In this document: positions 44,636 to 57,675 of the stretch, in pieces | Layout of the letters: each line of letters opens with the position of its first letter | How positions within the stretch are numbered: position 1 is the stretch's first letter | NCBI GenBank assembly: GCA_019671135.1 | Contig: JAHRHY010000006.1 | Location: 1,240,001 to 1,304,000, forward strand | From: Linnemannia hyalina | Lineage: Eukaryota; Mortierellomycota; Mortierellomycetes; Mortierellales; Mortierellaceae | Direction of reading: 5' to 3' | Length of the DNA: 64,000 bases | Program-made: the position numbers and the translations under genes | The notes under the pieces: generated by a model | Seen by the model: the letters and a program-made list of their open reading frames with translations, nothing else | What the model was told of the DNA's origin: nothing | The model's database searches: none

Positions 44636-47608
44636 GAGGAAGGTCTAGTTTGTCGCGAGGAGGAGGAGAGGGGGAGGAAAACATGGCAGGACAGAGTAGG
44701 AGTAGGAGGCAGGGCATGGGATGTCGTCTTATGTAACAACAGCTAAACTGAATAGAATTCACGCCAAAAAAATAACAAACAATAATAGTAATACATCTTT
44801 TATTTATCCTTGCCTATTCAATGCAGTTGATCAGTCTTGGTCAGTTCGGAAGGAAATGGGAAGATGAGAAAAAAAAAAGGCGGAGGAAGAAAGGAGGGAG
44901 AGCGTTGGGATAGGGTGAGAGGAATAAAAAGGAAAGGGAAGAGCATAACTGTGAGAAAGATGGGAGAGAGGAGAGGGGAGAGAGGAGGAGAAGGGGAGAG
45001 AGCGGAGCGTGTTCCTGAGTCTATGGAGTCTAGTGCCACGAGAGAAGGTAGAACGAAAGGGAGGAAGCGCAAGGAGAGAGAGGGAAGAAAGAACAAAGGC
45101 CTGTTTTGACTCCCCGCTGAAGAGAGGAAAAAAAAGGATCTGATAACTCTTTTTCTCATTGCTCAGAGATCGTTGTGTGGTTACTATAGATGATGAGTTC
45201 GAAGTTGTTGAAAACTGCGAATACCTAAAAGGGGTCCAGCCGGGCATACGATTTGCCCATCATCATCCCCATGATCATGACTCGAATGTGTTGTATCCTC
45301 TGCCACAGGTTCTTCCTAGGCAGCGACTACGCTCTTTCTTCCTCTCTTCCTCTAAGCTCTACTGTCGCTAGAGCACGTTGGCTTGGGTAAATGTAAATTA
45401 TGCATGTGTGTGAGTGGATGAGAGAGTGAGCGTGTAAGGGATGGTTGCCTTTGATGGCGTACAATTTTGCAAAGGGTTACGCCCGTGGCCACCCGAGCCT
45501 TTTTTGTGTGATTTCGTATCCATATCAAGAAAGATTAGAGTTATCTGATTGAAAAATGTCATGACTGCTTTCATCTGATAAGTTCAAGTGTGCAAATGCT
45601 GCGCTAACATCAACAAAGCGCAAGCGCACAACAACAAAAAAAAAAAAAAAGGAGTGCGGGACGAAGGGAAAGGTAAACAACAACGCCCAAGATGACACTC
45701 GTTACTCAACAACATCCCTTTGCTTAGTTCCTTTTCGACTCAAAGGAAGAAGAGAGAAAATCTGATAAGAGTTCCCCTTTTCCCACTTTTTTTTTGTCTT
45801 TTTCTCTCTCTCTCCTCACTCAACCCTTTGCCCACTTCACATACCCATATTCCTCCCTTCCCTCGTTTGTTTCGTACAATCCCACGTTACATCCATCCTT
45901 TCTTCTCCCACACATATACATACTCGGTCTTTCTTTCATTCTCTTCTCCTTCATACAACTAAGAATCTCTTCACACAACTGTCCATATCCTCGTTCATCT
46001 CTTATCCACTTCCACTATCGCCATCTCCAACAACAACAAAAAAGGTATACTATGCCGCCACTTGTCGTCATACGCACTTAGTCCTGAACCTTGATTCCTC
46101 CTCTTTATCTTTTGTTGATCCACTTGGCGAAAAGAGCCTCCGTTTCGCGGAGGAGTTGTCCTGCGTCCATGGTTTACCCTTCCTTTGTTACAGTCAAAAG
46201 AGAAAGATAATGTATCCGTGAATGTGTACAAAGAGATCATGATCACGGAATGAACGTCGAAAGAAGCCATGTTTCTCGTTGTCTCCGCTTTGTCTCTGTC
46301 TTTGAAGTAGTGCTGTTCACCTATGTTCTTGAATCCGATCGAGAAGACGACGCTTCTTGTTCGTTCTTTCTGTGCGTCACCACTTTGTTTCTGTTTCTGG
46401 TTGTGGTCACATCTCTCTTTTCCCTACCTCGCATATTTTTCCCTGCCTTTCCCTCCCCAATTGAGGTGAGCATCGGTCCCCTGGATTTTTTTTGTGCGGG
46501 GGTAGAATGGCAAGCGGGAGGTAAAAAAAACAAGAGGGAGGGGAGAGAGAAAAACAGCACATGGCGATCGACTTTCTATTTCGCACTTGACAAACTACAA
46601 ATAGCTCCATCTTAGTTAGCAGGGATGAAATGAGAGGCAAATGGGTCTCCGCTTGCGCAGTCCGCTTTTCCCTTTGTTATTCTTTTTTGTGTTTTTCTTT
46701 ATTGAACCCCAGGTGGAGAGTAAGGAGGGGGTGCCAAGGTGCAGTGGAGAAAGGAAGTATTGACGAGAACATGGAAGAGGGTAGAGAACCGGTGATGATC
46801 GGGATTGCTTTTAGTGCCTTCCTCTTTCGGATATTTTTATGATGACGGGGGGCGGTGTGCGGCGTCTTCTTTTTTGACGAAGAATGGGGAGCGATGACCG
46901 GAAGAAAGGGCTTGTTCCTACTTTACCCATGTGAAGAGAGAGGAGGGACAGGGACAACGGTAACGAAGTAATTTTTTTTTATGCTCTTGTTGTTTGTGCT
47001 CACTTTCTCTTCAGGCGATATGATTGATGAGAGAAAAGAGTCACCCTCCAACAGTCCATCCAGTATTCCAATATACGGTTTGCATGTTCGTTGTATTTTG
47101 AGTTCAAAAGAAAAGGATAAATAAAACGGGTTCTGTTTGACTGGGTGGGGTGTATGGAGGAGGAGGAGGAATCAGAGGAATAGGAGGAATCAGAGGCGAG
47201 AACGAGAACGACGGCTTCTTATCTGATGCTTGTATCATGACCGCAGATACGATAACGACCAAACAAGAAGGAGAGAAAAGAGACTAATCAATTTCCATTT
47301 TATTCCGCTCTTCATCTCTCCCCTTTCCTCCCCTTCCCTTCCTTCTTTTCTTTTTCTTCTCTCTTCCCTTTTCTTCCCTTTTCTTCTCTTTCCTTTCCTT
47401 TCCTTCTTCCTACTTCTTCTTCACGCCTCAAGTCCCCAAGTTGCGTTATTGCACAGATACCCCCTACTTACCCACACCGCACTACCAACTCGACTTCCAA
47501 CAACAAACGACAATAGCAACAACTTCGCACGCCCTTACATTTGTGTCTCACTCCTCCACTGTCCTTCCCCACCAACCCACATACCCACATACATACGCAT
47601 ATACAAGA
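44636..47608. other. 3 kb intergenic region
   Basis: No convincing gene. Contains GA-rich DNA (44860-45090), a poly-A at 45635, pyrimidine-rich leader DNA before mitoferrin (47300-47420), AGGAGG-type repeats (47155-47200) and a 21-codon minus-strand frame at 46105-46170 starting in a good ATG context (MDAGQLLRETEALFAKWINK). Most of the right part must be the mitoferrin promoter and 5' UTR. Confidence 0.5.
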
Positions 47609-49498
47609 ATGACCCAAACCGAGGATGACTACGATTACGAGGCCCTGCCCGAGAACGCCTCTCTCACCGCCTGCTTGATCGCCGGTGCCATTGCCGGTGT
47701 CGCCGAACACGCCGTCATGTACCCTGTCGACTCGATCAAGGTAAATATGCGACTCTTGGCCTTTTCTTGTACACTTGTTTCTGTACCCTCCTTCTTGATC
47801 GCGATAAACTAAGGGAAACCAAACAAGACATGCAGCAATCACCACGGCCTCGACCACCGATCATATCGCCAGTCAGTCTGTCGCCAACTCGAAGCATACC
47901 TGTTATTTCACACTTATCTGCCTCTCTGCGAGCGAAACTAACAACTTTGACAAAAGGTGCGAGTGAGCGAGTGATGAACTGACAGGAAAGAGTGATTCAC
48001 TTTGAATCTCAGGAGCGACAGACAGACTGGATCAGCGCAGGACAGATTCAAGACGAGCGTGATCAGGATCAGCAAACACCAAAAGTCGGAACTGAACAGC
48101 TGCGATAAAAAGACAACAAACAAACAACCCCAGACCGACCGACAGCCAGCCAGCAGCCTTTTCATCTTTATCGTCCTCCCTTTTTTCCTTTACTTCACTC
48201 CCAGCAAATAAAAAACATGTCCCACCCCTGACACCCTTTTTTCTGACACTCTCGCACTCTCTTCAATAGACTCGTATGCAGATTTTGGCTCCTACGCCTC
48301 AGGCCATGTACAGCGGTGTCTTCAACGCTGCCTCAAGAATCTCGACGACTGAAGGTGCCAGGACCTTGTGGAGGGGAGTCAACTCGGTGATCATGGGTGC
48401 CGGTCCAGCCCATGCCCTTTACTTTGCCACATACGAATATGCCAAGGAGTCCTTTGGCGGAAACGGAGCCGGACACCACCCCGTTGCAGCAGGTAAACAA
48501 CACAGACATATGCACAGTAGATCAAATATGGTTGGGTTGAATAACATGAGGGGAACAGGGCAAGAAAAAGAAAACAAACGGAGCGGCGCTGTGGTTGGTT
48601 TCGTGGACATGGCCATGTTGACAGGTTTACAGCACGGGAAGTTGGGGAAGTGCAAAAATACATGATATGATAATCTCGATCAAGAAAGAAAAAAGAGGAG
48701 AAAGAAGAAGGGCTCTCGTACCATGCAGGCAGTGAGAGAAGAACAGAGAAAGAGGGCTGTTCTCTACTGAAAGAAAGGGGAATCGGTACGGGTGTGATGG
48801 TGGGACGGGAAGAATGCGATAACGTGGATCGCGCAAAGTGAACATACCAACAAAAACAAACAAACAAACAATGGAAAAAGAAAACCTTACTAACTCTTGA
48901 CTCAAAATAATATGACTTGTAAATAGCTGCTGCTGGTGCCTGTGCCACGACCGCACACGATGCTCTGATGAACCCATTTGACGTGATCAAGCAGAGAATG
49001 CAGGTCCACGGATCCGTCTACAGGAGCGTCATGGAATGCGCATCCAAGGTTTACAGAACCGAGGGCTTCCGCGCCTTCTACATCTCCTACCCCACCACCC
49101 TCACCATGACCATCCCCTTCAAATCCATCGAAATCGCCACCTACGAATATCTCCGCAAGGTCCTCAACCCCGCAGGAAACTACGACCCCATGACCCACAT
49201 CATGGCAGGAGGTGTCGCCGGTGCCGCCGCCGCTGCTGCCACCACCCCCTTGGACGTTGCCAAGACCCTCCTTCAGACCCGTGGCGAATCCAAGGATGTG
49301 AGGATAAGAAACTGCAGTGGCTTGGTCGAGGCATGGAAGATCATCTACCAACGCCAGGGCGTTGCTGGCTTTGCCAAGGGTCTCCAACCCCGTGTCCTGA
49401 GCCATATGCCCTCCACTGCCATCTGCTGGAGTGTGTACGAGTACGGAAAGTGGTTTTTTACCCGTGACGCCCTCGACAAGCAGCCCATCCTCGCTTAA
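47609..49498 (+). CDS. MRS4: Mitoferrin (mitochondrial iron carrier, Mrs3/4 type)
   Basis: Exons 47609-47740, 48270-48492, 48927-49498; 308 residues, phases agree. It imports ferrous iron across the mitochondrial inner membrane for haem and Fe-S cluster synthesis. Three carrier repeats are present: PVDSIKTRMQ (split by intron 1), PFDVIKQRMQ and PLDVAKTLLQ, each matching the Px[DE]xx[KR] signature. The MNPFDVIKQRMQVHGSVYRS context and GFRAFYISYPTTLTMTIPF are specific to mitoferrins. The acidic, non-presequence N terminus (MTQTEDDYDYEALPEN) and the length are normal for fungal Mrs3/4. The introns are long (529 and 434 bases) for this window. Confidence 0.95.
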
Positions 49499-49802
49499 TT
49501 TTCTTTTCGCTTCCGTTTTCTTCCTTCTTCTCCCCTCCCTTGTCTTTTTATTCTTCAAAAGTGCTTCATAGTCTCTTCTACAGGTTTCGAGAGGGCCACA
49601 GGGCCCTCATTGTACGATAGCAAAGTGTGTGTATTCTCATAAATTTCATTCCCCCATATCTTCATCAGATGACACGTCACCCTAGATTTCCTAATCGCGT
49701 GACCTTTGTTTTTGTGTGTTGAGATCTCTGCTTGGTTATTTTTTTATTATGGCTGACTGATTTGGCTGTTACTGGCATCAATCCTCACTCCTCTCGATCA
49801 CA
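49499..49802. other. Short intergenic, mitoferrin / eIF3f
   Basis: Two plus-strand genes in tandem, 304 bases apart. Contains a T-rich mitoferrin 3' flank and the compact eIF3f promoter. Confidence 0.5.
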
Positions 49803-51377
49803 ATGATGGACAACTCCTCGACCCTGCACTTGGCTCTCCCCGCCGTGCACACTGCTGCCAGCGCCACCGCCCCCCCTAGCTTGGCCCAGCCCAGAGCTTT
49901 CTCCACCAGCGTCAACCCCCTGGTGTTCTTCAGCATTCTCGATCACTACTTGCGCCGCAACGCTGGTCAGGATAGAGTCATCGGTACCCTCTTGGGTGTT
50001 CGCAGCGAGGATGGCTCCGAGGTCGAAATCAAGGGATGCTACCCCGTCCCCCATCTTGAGACCGAGGACCAGGTAAAAAAACAACAACAACAACTACAAC
50101 ATCAATAGCAACAAACCAGAGCATATGACAGGAGAACACAGACGACAAGGAGAGCGTTTCTCCTTCTATTCCCTTTATTGCAGTATCTCGCCAGCATATA
50201 GCCATTTACTCTCCTCGCCCTGATCATCCTACCAGCAACCCTTTTTTGACACTGGCTTCAGTCATCGACGAAACACATCATCGACAATTTCAGCCTACGG
50301 GACCTCAGAGATTTTTAATGGAGCGAATTGGAATAGAGGCGTACCAGGAGTCATATGCTGGAACAATGAAACCTACCAGCCGCAGCAAAAAACCAATTGG
50401 CGTATCAATTACATGCGACGAGACCTTGCTGACGGGATGTCGATCCTTTTTCCTCTTCTGTTTATTGCATAGGTTGAGGTTGATATGGAGTACCACCGCA
50501 CCATGTTCGAGCTCCACAAGCAGGTCAACCCCAAGGAGGTCATTGTTGGATGGTGAGTTAGCTCCTCATTGATACCTGACTGTCGTATCTTAAGAGCTCA
50601 ATGGGACTCATTTCAATTGTGCTGACCATGGACCGCCGCTTGACGTATTATGAAACGACAATTAGGTACGCCACTGGTGCCGCTCTCAACTCGTACTCTG
50701 CCTTGATTCACGATTTCTACCAGAAGGAGGTTTCTTCATTCCACGCCGTCCACTTGACCATGGACACTGCCTTGACCAACGAGCGCTTGGGCGTCAAGAC
50801 CTACATCTCTGCCCCTGTCGGTATCACATCCAAGGCTGACAACTGCATGTTCATTCCCATCCCCTGCGATGTCAAGTACTTTAAGGCCGAGAGAGCTGGA
50901 CGTAAGTTGAGAAGATCAAGGATAAAGAGCAATTGTGCTGATAGTGTGCTATATCGGTGATCGCTTTCATATCGCCGCCCTGAGAAACATTTAGAAGACA
51001 TTGGCATGGTACTAACATGACAGCCGATCTGTGAACTATTGCTAGTCGAACTCCTTGCCAACGCTAAGAGTACCGAGAGTGGATCGACCACATTGTTGTC
51101 GGACATGGATAACTTGGAGCAGGCTGTGATTGAGGTGCAGAAGATGTTGGAGCGTGTCTCGGAATATGTCGACTCTGTCCTTGCAGGAACCATCCCCGCC
51201 AACAACACTGTCGGTCGCTACTTGATGGACACCGTCAGCGTTGTCCCCAAGGTCGATGCTGCCGAGTTCGAGAAGATGTTCAACTCTCACCTTCAGGATC
51301 TTTTGATGGTCATCTACTTGGCCAACATGACGAGAACCCAGCTGGCTGTTGCAAAGAGACTGGAGAAGTTGATGTAA
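49803..51377 (+). CDS. eIF3f: Translation initiation factor eIF3 subunit F
   Basis: Exons 49803-50072, 50473-50552, 50666-50901, 51046-51377; 305 residues. MPN-domain subunit of the eIF3 complex, which promotes 43S/48S initiation complexes. Landmarks: VNPLVFFSILDHYLRRN, RVIGTLLGVRSEDG, VIVGWYATGAALNSYSALIH, FHAVHLTMDT, and the C-terminal bundle (EVQKMLERVSEYVDSVLAG, GRYLMDTVSVVPKVD, LLMVIYLANMTRTQLAVAKR). The JAMM metal-binding histidines are absent (WYATG where active MPN+ proteins have H-x-H), as expected of eIF3f. The second Met is adjacent and could also serve as start. Confidence 0.96.
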
Positions 51378-52351
51378 AGAGAAGAATTGTTTTCTTTTTT
51401 TTAATACCGAGCGAGGTGGTGGTGGTGGTGAAGTGGAGAGGCTAAGATAGAATGAGAATGTACTAAAAATAACCCCCATTCAAAAGTGCAAGCAATACAT
51501 GAGCAGACTGTTGCTAATGATACATGTTTTTATGTCGCGTTCTTCTGCCAGTTCGACCAGCATTTGAAGGTCATTTCTTCGACCTAGGCAAAGACTGCCT
51601 GAGCAGATCTGATAATTCACGTGACACAAATGCATCTCGCACTTGCCAAGGAACAGGCATTATTATGGCGCTGAAACGGGAGAATTTCGACCCTTCTCTT
51701 TCCACGATTTTTTATAGTTGTGAGTAAAGGACCGAGATCCATCCGTGTGGTCATCGATATCCATCCAGCTATATACCATCCATCGCCATTCGGGACCAAC
51801 AACCAGCTTCCATAGCTCCATCGCCGCGGGATTCGGGATCAGCACTCACATATCCAAGAGGAATTACTCGCCTGGCCGGCACTGTTGATCGCCATCATCT
51901 CATTTTTTTTGTCTTTGAGGTTCATCAACCATGCACCAACATCCTACCGCCTCGATGGAGGGGTTTATTAAAGCAGAAGGCTGCTCTGCACAGTCCAGGA
52001 TCGACTTGTTCAGTTGCCTCACCACCAACGTACCAGTGCAACCGTATCAATTTCTTCAACAAACCCCTCAGCCGGTGCAGCCTTGTGCAGGCTGGAGGAA
52101 TCCCTTCAGACAGCAGTATAGGTGTCTCTTCTGTTCATCAGAACGGTTTTAACCTGTCTGGTAGCACTTATGAAGAAGGAACTCAGGAGTCGTTTATTTC
52201 AGCAACGATGGAACTTTGGAGGGCTGATCACTAAACAGGATCCTGTGTCAGACCTATGATCTAGGCTCCTAGAAATCACTCATCAGGACTACAACAAAAG
52301 ATTCCATGGACTAAACCAACTCCTTCGTCCATCCTTTTTCACAACTAGAAA
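51378..52351. promoter_or_regulatory. Intergenic, promoter of ribosomal protein uL2 gene
   Basis: About 970 bases between tandem plus-strand genes. GT-rich just after eIF3f (GGTGGTGGTGGTG at 51416). It probably also holds a 5' UTR intron, as is common for ribosomal protein genes, but no splice pair was fixed. A 73-codon frame (51931-52152) resembles nothing. Confidence 0.45.
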
Positions 52352-53714
52352 ATGGGTCGTGTCATTCGTGCTCAGCGTAAGGGTCCCGGAGGAATCTTCA
52401 AGTCGCACACTCGCCTGCGCAAGGGTGCCGCCAAGTTGCGCTCCCTCGATTTCGCCGAGCGTACCGGTTACATTCGTGGAATCGTCAAGGAGGTTATCCA
52501 CGACCCCGGTCGTGGCGCCCCCCTCGCCAAGGTCCAGTTCCGTGATCCCTACAGGTAATACGGACGACCGCCTATCTATTGCCGTTTTGTCTCTGTCAGT
52601 CGACGCCAACGCCAGAGTGGTTTTTTTTCAGTCAGACAGGAGTGCAGTCAGCAACAACAATCACAAAATCGACAGCAACAACCCTATCAACTCAACAGGG
52701 ACTTACAAAAGGCGTGCAGTAGGAATGGTGCTCACAGTAGCGGTATAACTCGTCCTCATTGTGGGCTGGAGCTATCTTTCGGCAAGGACGACATATCACT
52801 ACCTCCAATATGGTTATCACTTCCGCCAACAATGAGCATGAAGTATCGACAACTGCGGGATACGCTATCATTCAACGTTCTCAGCCAATTTGTCAAAGCG
52901 TTGAACCTTCATGGCGTTATTGTGAAGAATATTTCAGCAATCAGCAATCAACAAGCGTTCGCTATACCTGAACTCTCATGGGACTTAGCTCTAACATGTG
53001 TCACCTTCAACCTTCACCTACTCAATTGCGTCCTTTAGATACAAGATGCGCACTGAGACTTTCATCGCCACTGGTGAGTTGCTTGTTCAGTTACTTCTGC
53101 ACTTTATGATCTGAGAGGAACGAAAGCATCTTATTGAGCGCAATTAGCTGACCTTGCTTTAATTTTCATCAATGCTATTGTTTTCAGAGGGTACCTACAC
53201 TGGTCAGTTCATCTACTGCGGTAAGAAGGCTGCCTTGAGCGTCGGTAACGTCCTTCCTCTCGGTTCCATGCCCGAGGGTACCGTTGTCTGCAACGTCGAG
53301 GAGACCGTCGGTGACCGTGGTGCTCTCGCCCGTACCTCCGGTGGTTACGCCACCGTCATCGGTCACAACACCGATGATGGCAAGACCCGCATCAAGCTCC
53401 CCTCCGGTGCCAAGAAGGTCGTCTTCTCGACCGCTCGTGCCACCGTTGGTATTGTTGCTGGAGGTGGTCGTATTGACAAGCCCCTCTTGAAGGCCGGTCG
53501 TGCTTACCACAAGTACCGCGTCAAGCGTAACTCTTGGCCCAAGACTCGTGGTGTTGCTATGAACCCCGTCGACCATCCCCACGGAGGAGGAAACCATCAG
53601 CACATTGGTCACGCCTCGACCATCGCTCGCGATGCCGTCCCCGGTCAGAAGTCTGGTCTCATTGCTGCCCGCCGTACTGGTTTGCTCCGCGGTTCCAAGA
53701 AGCTCAAGGAGTAA
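52352..53714 (+). CDS. RPL2: 60S ribosomal protein uL2 (L8/L2)
   Basis: Exons 52352-52554, 53039-53073, 53188-53714; 254 residues, the standard length. Core protein of the large-subunit peptidyl transferase region. Starts [14 protein letters not shown]; contains [20 protein letters not shown] (rebuilt across intron 1), [19 protein letters not shown] and the universal [20 protein letters not shown], whose His is needed for peptidyl transferase function. Codons are strongly biased to C-ending forms, as expected of a highly expressed gene. Intron 1 is 484 bases and exon 2 only 35. Confidence 0.98.
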
Positions 53715-54271
53715 AGATTTCCTGCCCCCGACTCCTCTTACCCATAGCTCTTGTTCACAGAATAAATTGTGTGAAAAAAATGAACTCTCTCCTTCTCTCC
53801 CAGTCTTCTGTTTTCTGCGGCTGTTCTCAACGTTTGAGTGGTTTGCGTGCCTTTCTGTGCTTTTTGTCGATCGCTTTGACTTGTGGTGTTAATGTACAGT
53901 GCGGTACCTTGATTGGTCGAAAATGGCTAAGCCACATCCAGAGAGTATTCAAACTTCAAAGTCGTTGATGTCTGATGTTTGTCACTCAATTCTTCAGCAC
54001 AAACCGCATCGCACATCCTCTTGGACCACCGCCGCAAAGGACTTCAACGCATAGAATACATCGGACACCTTCAGGACTCTTTTCAACAACTCATATAAAG
54101 TACGTCTACGAGCAGGATCGCAGCGCTTGTTTGTGACAACAAAGCACACCGTTGTTTGGGCATGACCTTGCATGTTGGTTGTGGCGTCAGTTCCTACTAA
54201 AGACGGCCTGATACACTGAGCAGATACTAACAGCAGGAGCTTTGTTGCATGTTTACTTGCTATCCTTAGTC
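53715..54271. other. Intergenic, uL2 / PHF5A
   Basis: Tandem plus-strand genes. An AATAAA at 53761 is well placed as the uL2 polyadenylation signal. The rest is likely PHF5A promoter. Confidence 0.55.
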
Positions 54272-55041
54272 ATGTCGAAACATCACCCAGATCTTATCAT
54301 GTGCAGGAAGCAACCAGGCATCGGTATGAAGAAAAACACATTGGAAACACGACACCTTTGTTTTACTCTCCCTTGTTGCAATTTGGGAGGAATGGTGTCG
54401 TCGAAAAGTGCGTTGTGGACTCATCATTTATCGTCTTATTTCTTCTGTTTTATCAACAATAGCTATCGGCCGCGTCTGTGAAAAGTGCGACGGAAAGTGT
54501 GTCATCTGCGACTCGTAAGTGCCATGCCTATTCATTTTCTAGGGGGGCCGTCTTTTTTTTTTTGTATGTGTGTTTTGTCTTGCATTTGCTATATGTGAAT
54601 CGTCTTGATCAACACAAGTTTGCTTCTCTCGGTGCCACCAACAATGATGATGGTAATAGATATGTTCGTCCAGTAACGTTGGTCAGGATCTGCGATGAGT
54701 GCAATTACGGATCGTTCCAGGGTCGTTGTGTTGTCTGTGGATCTCCAGGTGTCAGCGATGCTTACTACTGCGCCAACTGCACACGAGGGGAGAAGGATGT
54801 AAGTTTTTTTTGTTTTTTTTGTTCGTGCCTTTGAAAGTTGATCTGTTTTTTTATTTTTTATTTTCAAGGAGGGATGCTTGTCATCGATTGCTTTGCGGGG
54901 ACGTTAACTGACCAAGCTGTTTATCACTCTTGCTTACTAATGTTAAAATAGAGGGACGGATGCCCAAAGATTGTGAACTTGGGATCATCAAAGACGGATC
55001 TGTTCTATGAACGGAAAAAGTTTGGATTTAAGAAACGCTAG
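54272..55041 (+). CDS. PHF5A: Splicing factor PHF5A / Rds3
   Basis: Exons 54272-54323, 54463-54514, 54660-54798, 54952-55041; 110 residues, exactly the family length. Zinc-knotted component of the U2 snRNP SF3b complex that helps form the branch-site pocket with SF3B1. Nearly invariant sequence: [85 protein letters not shown] and a C-terminal KFGFKKR. All zinc cysteines are present. It is split into four small exons with good GT..AG signals. Confidence 0.98.
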
Positions 55042-55595
55042 GAAGGAGAGAGTACATGGAAGAGATCCACTCAACCTCTTCTGTTTGCTATTTCGAACGA
55101 CACGGTGTTCTTTCTCAGGATGAAATAAAAGAGCAGACCCAAAAAAAAAAGTTATCGTTGCTTCACGCTAAGTGTCTAACGATTGCGAGCAATGTGTTTG
55201 TGTGCCTCTGCGGGATACATGGCATGAGAATGCTTGTTGTTTGCAATCCTTGAAAGACTGCAATGGATAGCGCACCACACGACATTGTCAACGAATAAGA
55301 AGGAGGGAGAGGAAGAAGACACGGCGCTCGCTTTAGAATGGTGCCATACACCAACTTAAAAAGCGTACCTGGCCATAAAAGTCCTCGATCCTAAATCCGA
55401 TTCCCATCAACCAACCCCCCCTTTTTTTTATTTGTTGCTTTTGCTTCTCTCCTTCTTTTCTTCTCACTCTCACTCCCGTCACCTCCCCCCCAACCTTCCC
55501 CTCTTCCCCATTCTCTCACCAATTGTAAATACTCCATAAACACCAACGCAATACCACATACCTCCCTCTGTTCACACCTTCACCAACAAAAAATA
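55042..55595. other. Intergenic, PHF5A / M28 peptidase
   Basis: Contains the PHF5A 3' flank and a pyrimidine-rich leader (55410-55510) before the peptidase start. No gene recognised. Confidence 0.5.
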
Positions 55596-57675
55596 ATGAG
55601 TGAGAAAAAAGGATACTCGCTCCTGCCAACAACAGCGTCCGAGGAAGACGCCCAGCGGGTCAACAGCGCAGTGGCCGGACCAAACACAACTCCTTCCAAC
55701 CGTCTCCTCAGAAGCCTTCTAAAGGTCTTCAAGCTCTCCGTCCTCGTTGCTGTATTGGTCTTCATCTTCTATCCCAGCGGCGACGACGACAAGCCATTCC
55801 CTCACCACAGACATGGACATCGTCATAGACATGAGCGTCGGGGTCCTCATGGGGACAAGAAGGTGCCCAAGTACACCTTTGAGACCCATATGCAGGCCGA
55901 CGTCGATGCTCTCGTTGCTGGCAGTCTCGAGTCCAGGTACGGTCCATACTTATCAAGCTTCAAACAGGCGGTTGTGGTTGTACTTGCTAAACGTACGCAG
56001 GTTGAATGATATGGTGTATTAATGCCCTAATATCACACCTTTTTATTCCCCCTGGGAAAAAATAGCATTGTCTGGGATCGCCTTGCTGAGATGACTGATA
56101 CCTATGGCAACCGCATTGCTGGATCTGAGGCCCTTGAGAAGGTAACAAAGGAGAGATAACGTCAACACTCTGTGCTTCGCACAGACACGTCACTATCCCG
56201 GTGCTTCGCCCTTCAGTTTGTTGTTTGTTTCAACGTCCTTCATTTTGACTCACATTCATTCCCTTTTTCCAATACATTAGTCGATTGACTGGATTGTCGA
56301 GAAGGTCAAGGGCGATGGCCTTTCGGTGACGACCGAGGATGTTGTTGTGGACTATTGGCAGCGTAACGAGGAGTCACTCTACTTTTTGTCGCCTACCCGC
56401 GGAGCCGTCAAGTTGCATGTGCTCGGCCTTGGCTTCAGTGCCCCAACTCCCGACCCCATCAACGGACTCGAGGCGGAGGTCGTTGTTGTCACTTCCAAGG
56501 CTGAAGTCGATGAACTCGGAGCCGCAGGTGTCCTCAAGGGCCGTATTGTCCTCTACAACAAGCCCTTCGAGTCGTACGGCGCGGATGTGATTTACCGGAC
56601 ACTGGGAGCGATCTGGGCTCAGGAACACGGTGCTGTCGCGGTCTTGGTCCGTTCGATCGGACCCCTGTCGTTGCAGTCAACTCACACAGGCAACTCTGCT
56701 GCGGCCAAGATCCCTGCTGCCTCTGTATCGGTTGAGGATGCCCAGCTCTTGTCGCGTGTCTTCCAGAGACATCAGGAGGATCCTGAGCAGTTCCCTGACT
56801 GGCCCAAGGTCCGCCTTGCGATGAACGCCAAGACTGCATTGAAGTCCAAGATCTCACGAAACATTATTGTCGAGCTCAAGGGACGCGAGACTCCCGAGGA
56901 GGTTGTTGCGATTGGTGGACATATCGACAGCTGGGACGTTGGTGTTGGTGCCGTTGATGATGGTGCTGGATGCTTTATCGCTTGGGAGACTCTGCGCCAA
57001 TTGAGCAAGTTGGATCGCCCCCCTCGCCGTACTGTTCGCGCTGTGTTCTGGACTTCGGAAGAGAATGGATCGCCCGGTGGACGTGTCTATGCTGCCAACC
57101 ACCCCGAGACCAACACGACCCGCCACGTCTTTGCGTTCGAGTCTGACAATGGTGTCTTTGACCCCTATGGTATCAAGTTCACTGCTGGCCGTCGTTCTCT
57201 GGAGGAAGAGGAGGAGACAAAGTTCAACTCGTACGATTTCTTGACCGCCGCTGGTGAACATTTTCTGGGCTCACGCAAGGATCTGGGTTATGCTGGCGCT
57301 GGACAACATGTTGGCCCTGGTGGTGGTGGAGCGGATATTGGTCCTCTTTGCAAGCAGGGAGTTGCCTGTGCTCACTTTACTCCTGCCGACCCCTTCCCTT
57401 TGCCTTACTCGACCTCGCCCTACTATATCAAGTCGTCCCAGCCCACCGAGGATCGTCACGGTCGCCACGGTCGTCACCACCGCCGCCATCACGATGATGA
57501 TGACGAGGAGGGATCAATTGATCCTCCCCGCCGCCCAGTTGACAGTGGATACTTTTACTACCACCATACTGAGGCTGATACCATGGGCGCTTTCACGCCT
57601 GATCAAGTCAAGAACTCTGCTGCCGCCATGGCCATTTGGACCTACATTGCCGCCGAGAGCCAGGTCGAGCTTTAA
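55596..57675 (+). CDS. M28 metallopeptidase, carboxypeptidase Q (PGCP) type, membrane-anchored
   Basis: Exons 55596-55936, 56066-56141, 56281-57675; 603 residues. A short cytoplasmic N terminus (MSEKKGYSLLPTT) is followed by a signal anchor (KLSVLVAVLVFIFYP), so a type II membrane protein with lumenal/extracellular catalysis is expected. The catalytic domain begins VWDRLAEMTDTYGNRIAGSE. Zinc ligands and catalytic residues of the family are visible: GGHIDSWD, GAVDDGAG, WTSEENGSPGG, FESDNG and, near the end, YYHHTEADTMG. Family enzymes hydrolyse dipeptides with free termini using two zinc ions. Two His-rich inserts flank the catalytic core: HHRHGHRHRHERRGPHG after the anchor and RHGRHGRHHRRHHDDDD before the last ligand. 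The nearest convergent gene starts 626 bases downstream. Confidence 0.93.

Noticed and set aside
45159..45371. 70-codon plus-strand frame
   Set aside because: No family resemblance, no splice signals; likely chance.
47955..48095. Possible C/D-box snoRNA in mitoferrin intron 1 (GTGATGA then CTGA)
   Set aside because: Boxes are too far apart and no terminal stem was seen.
53105..53155. Possible C/D-box snoRNA in uL2 intron 2
   Set aside because: C box is imperfect (ATGATC) and spacing too short.
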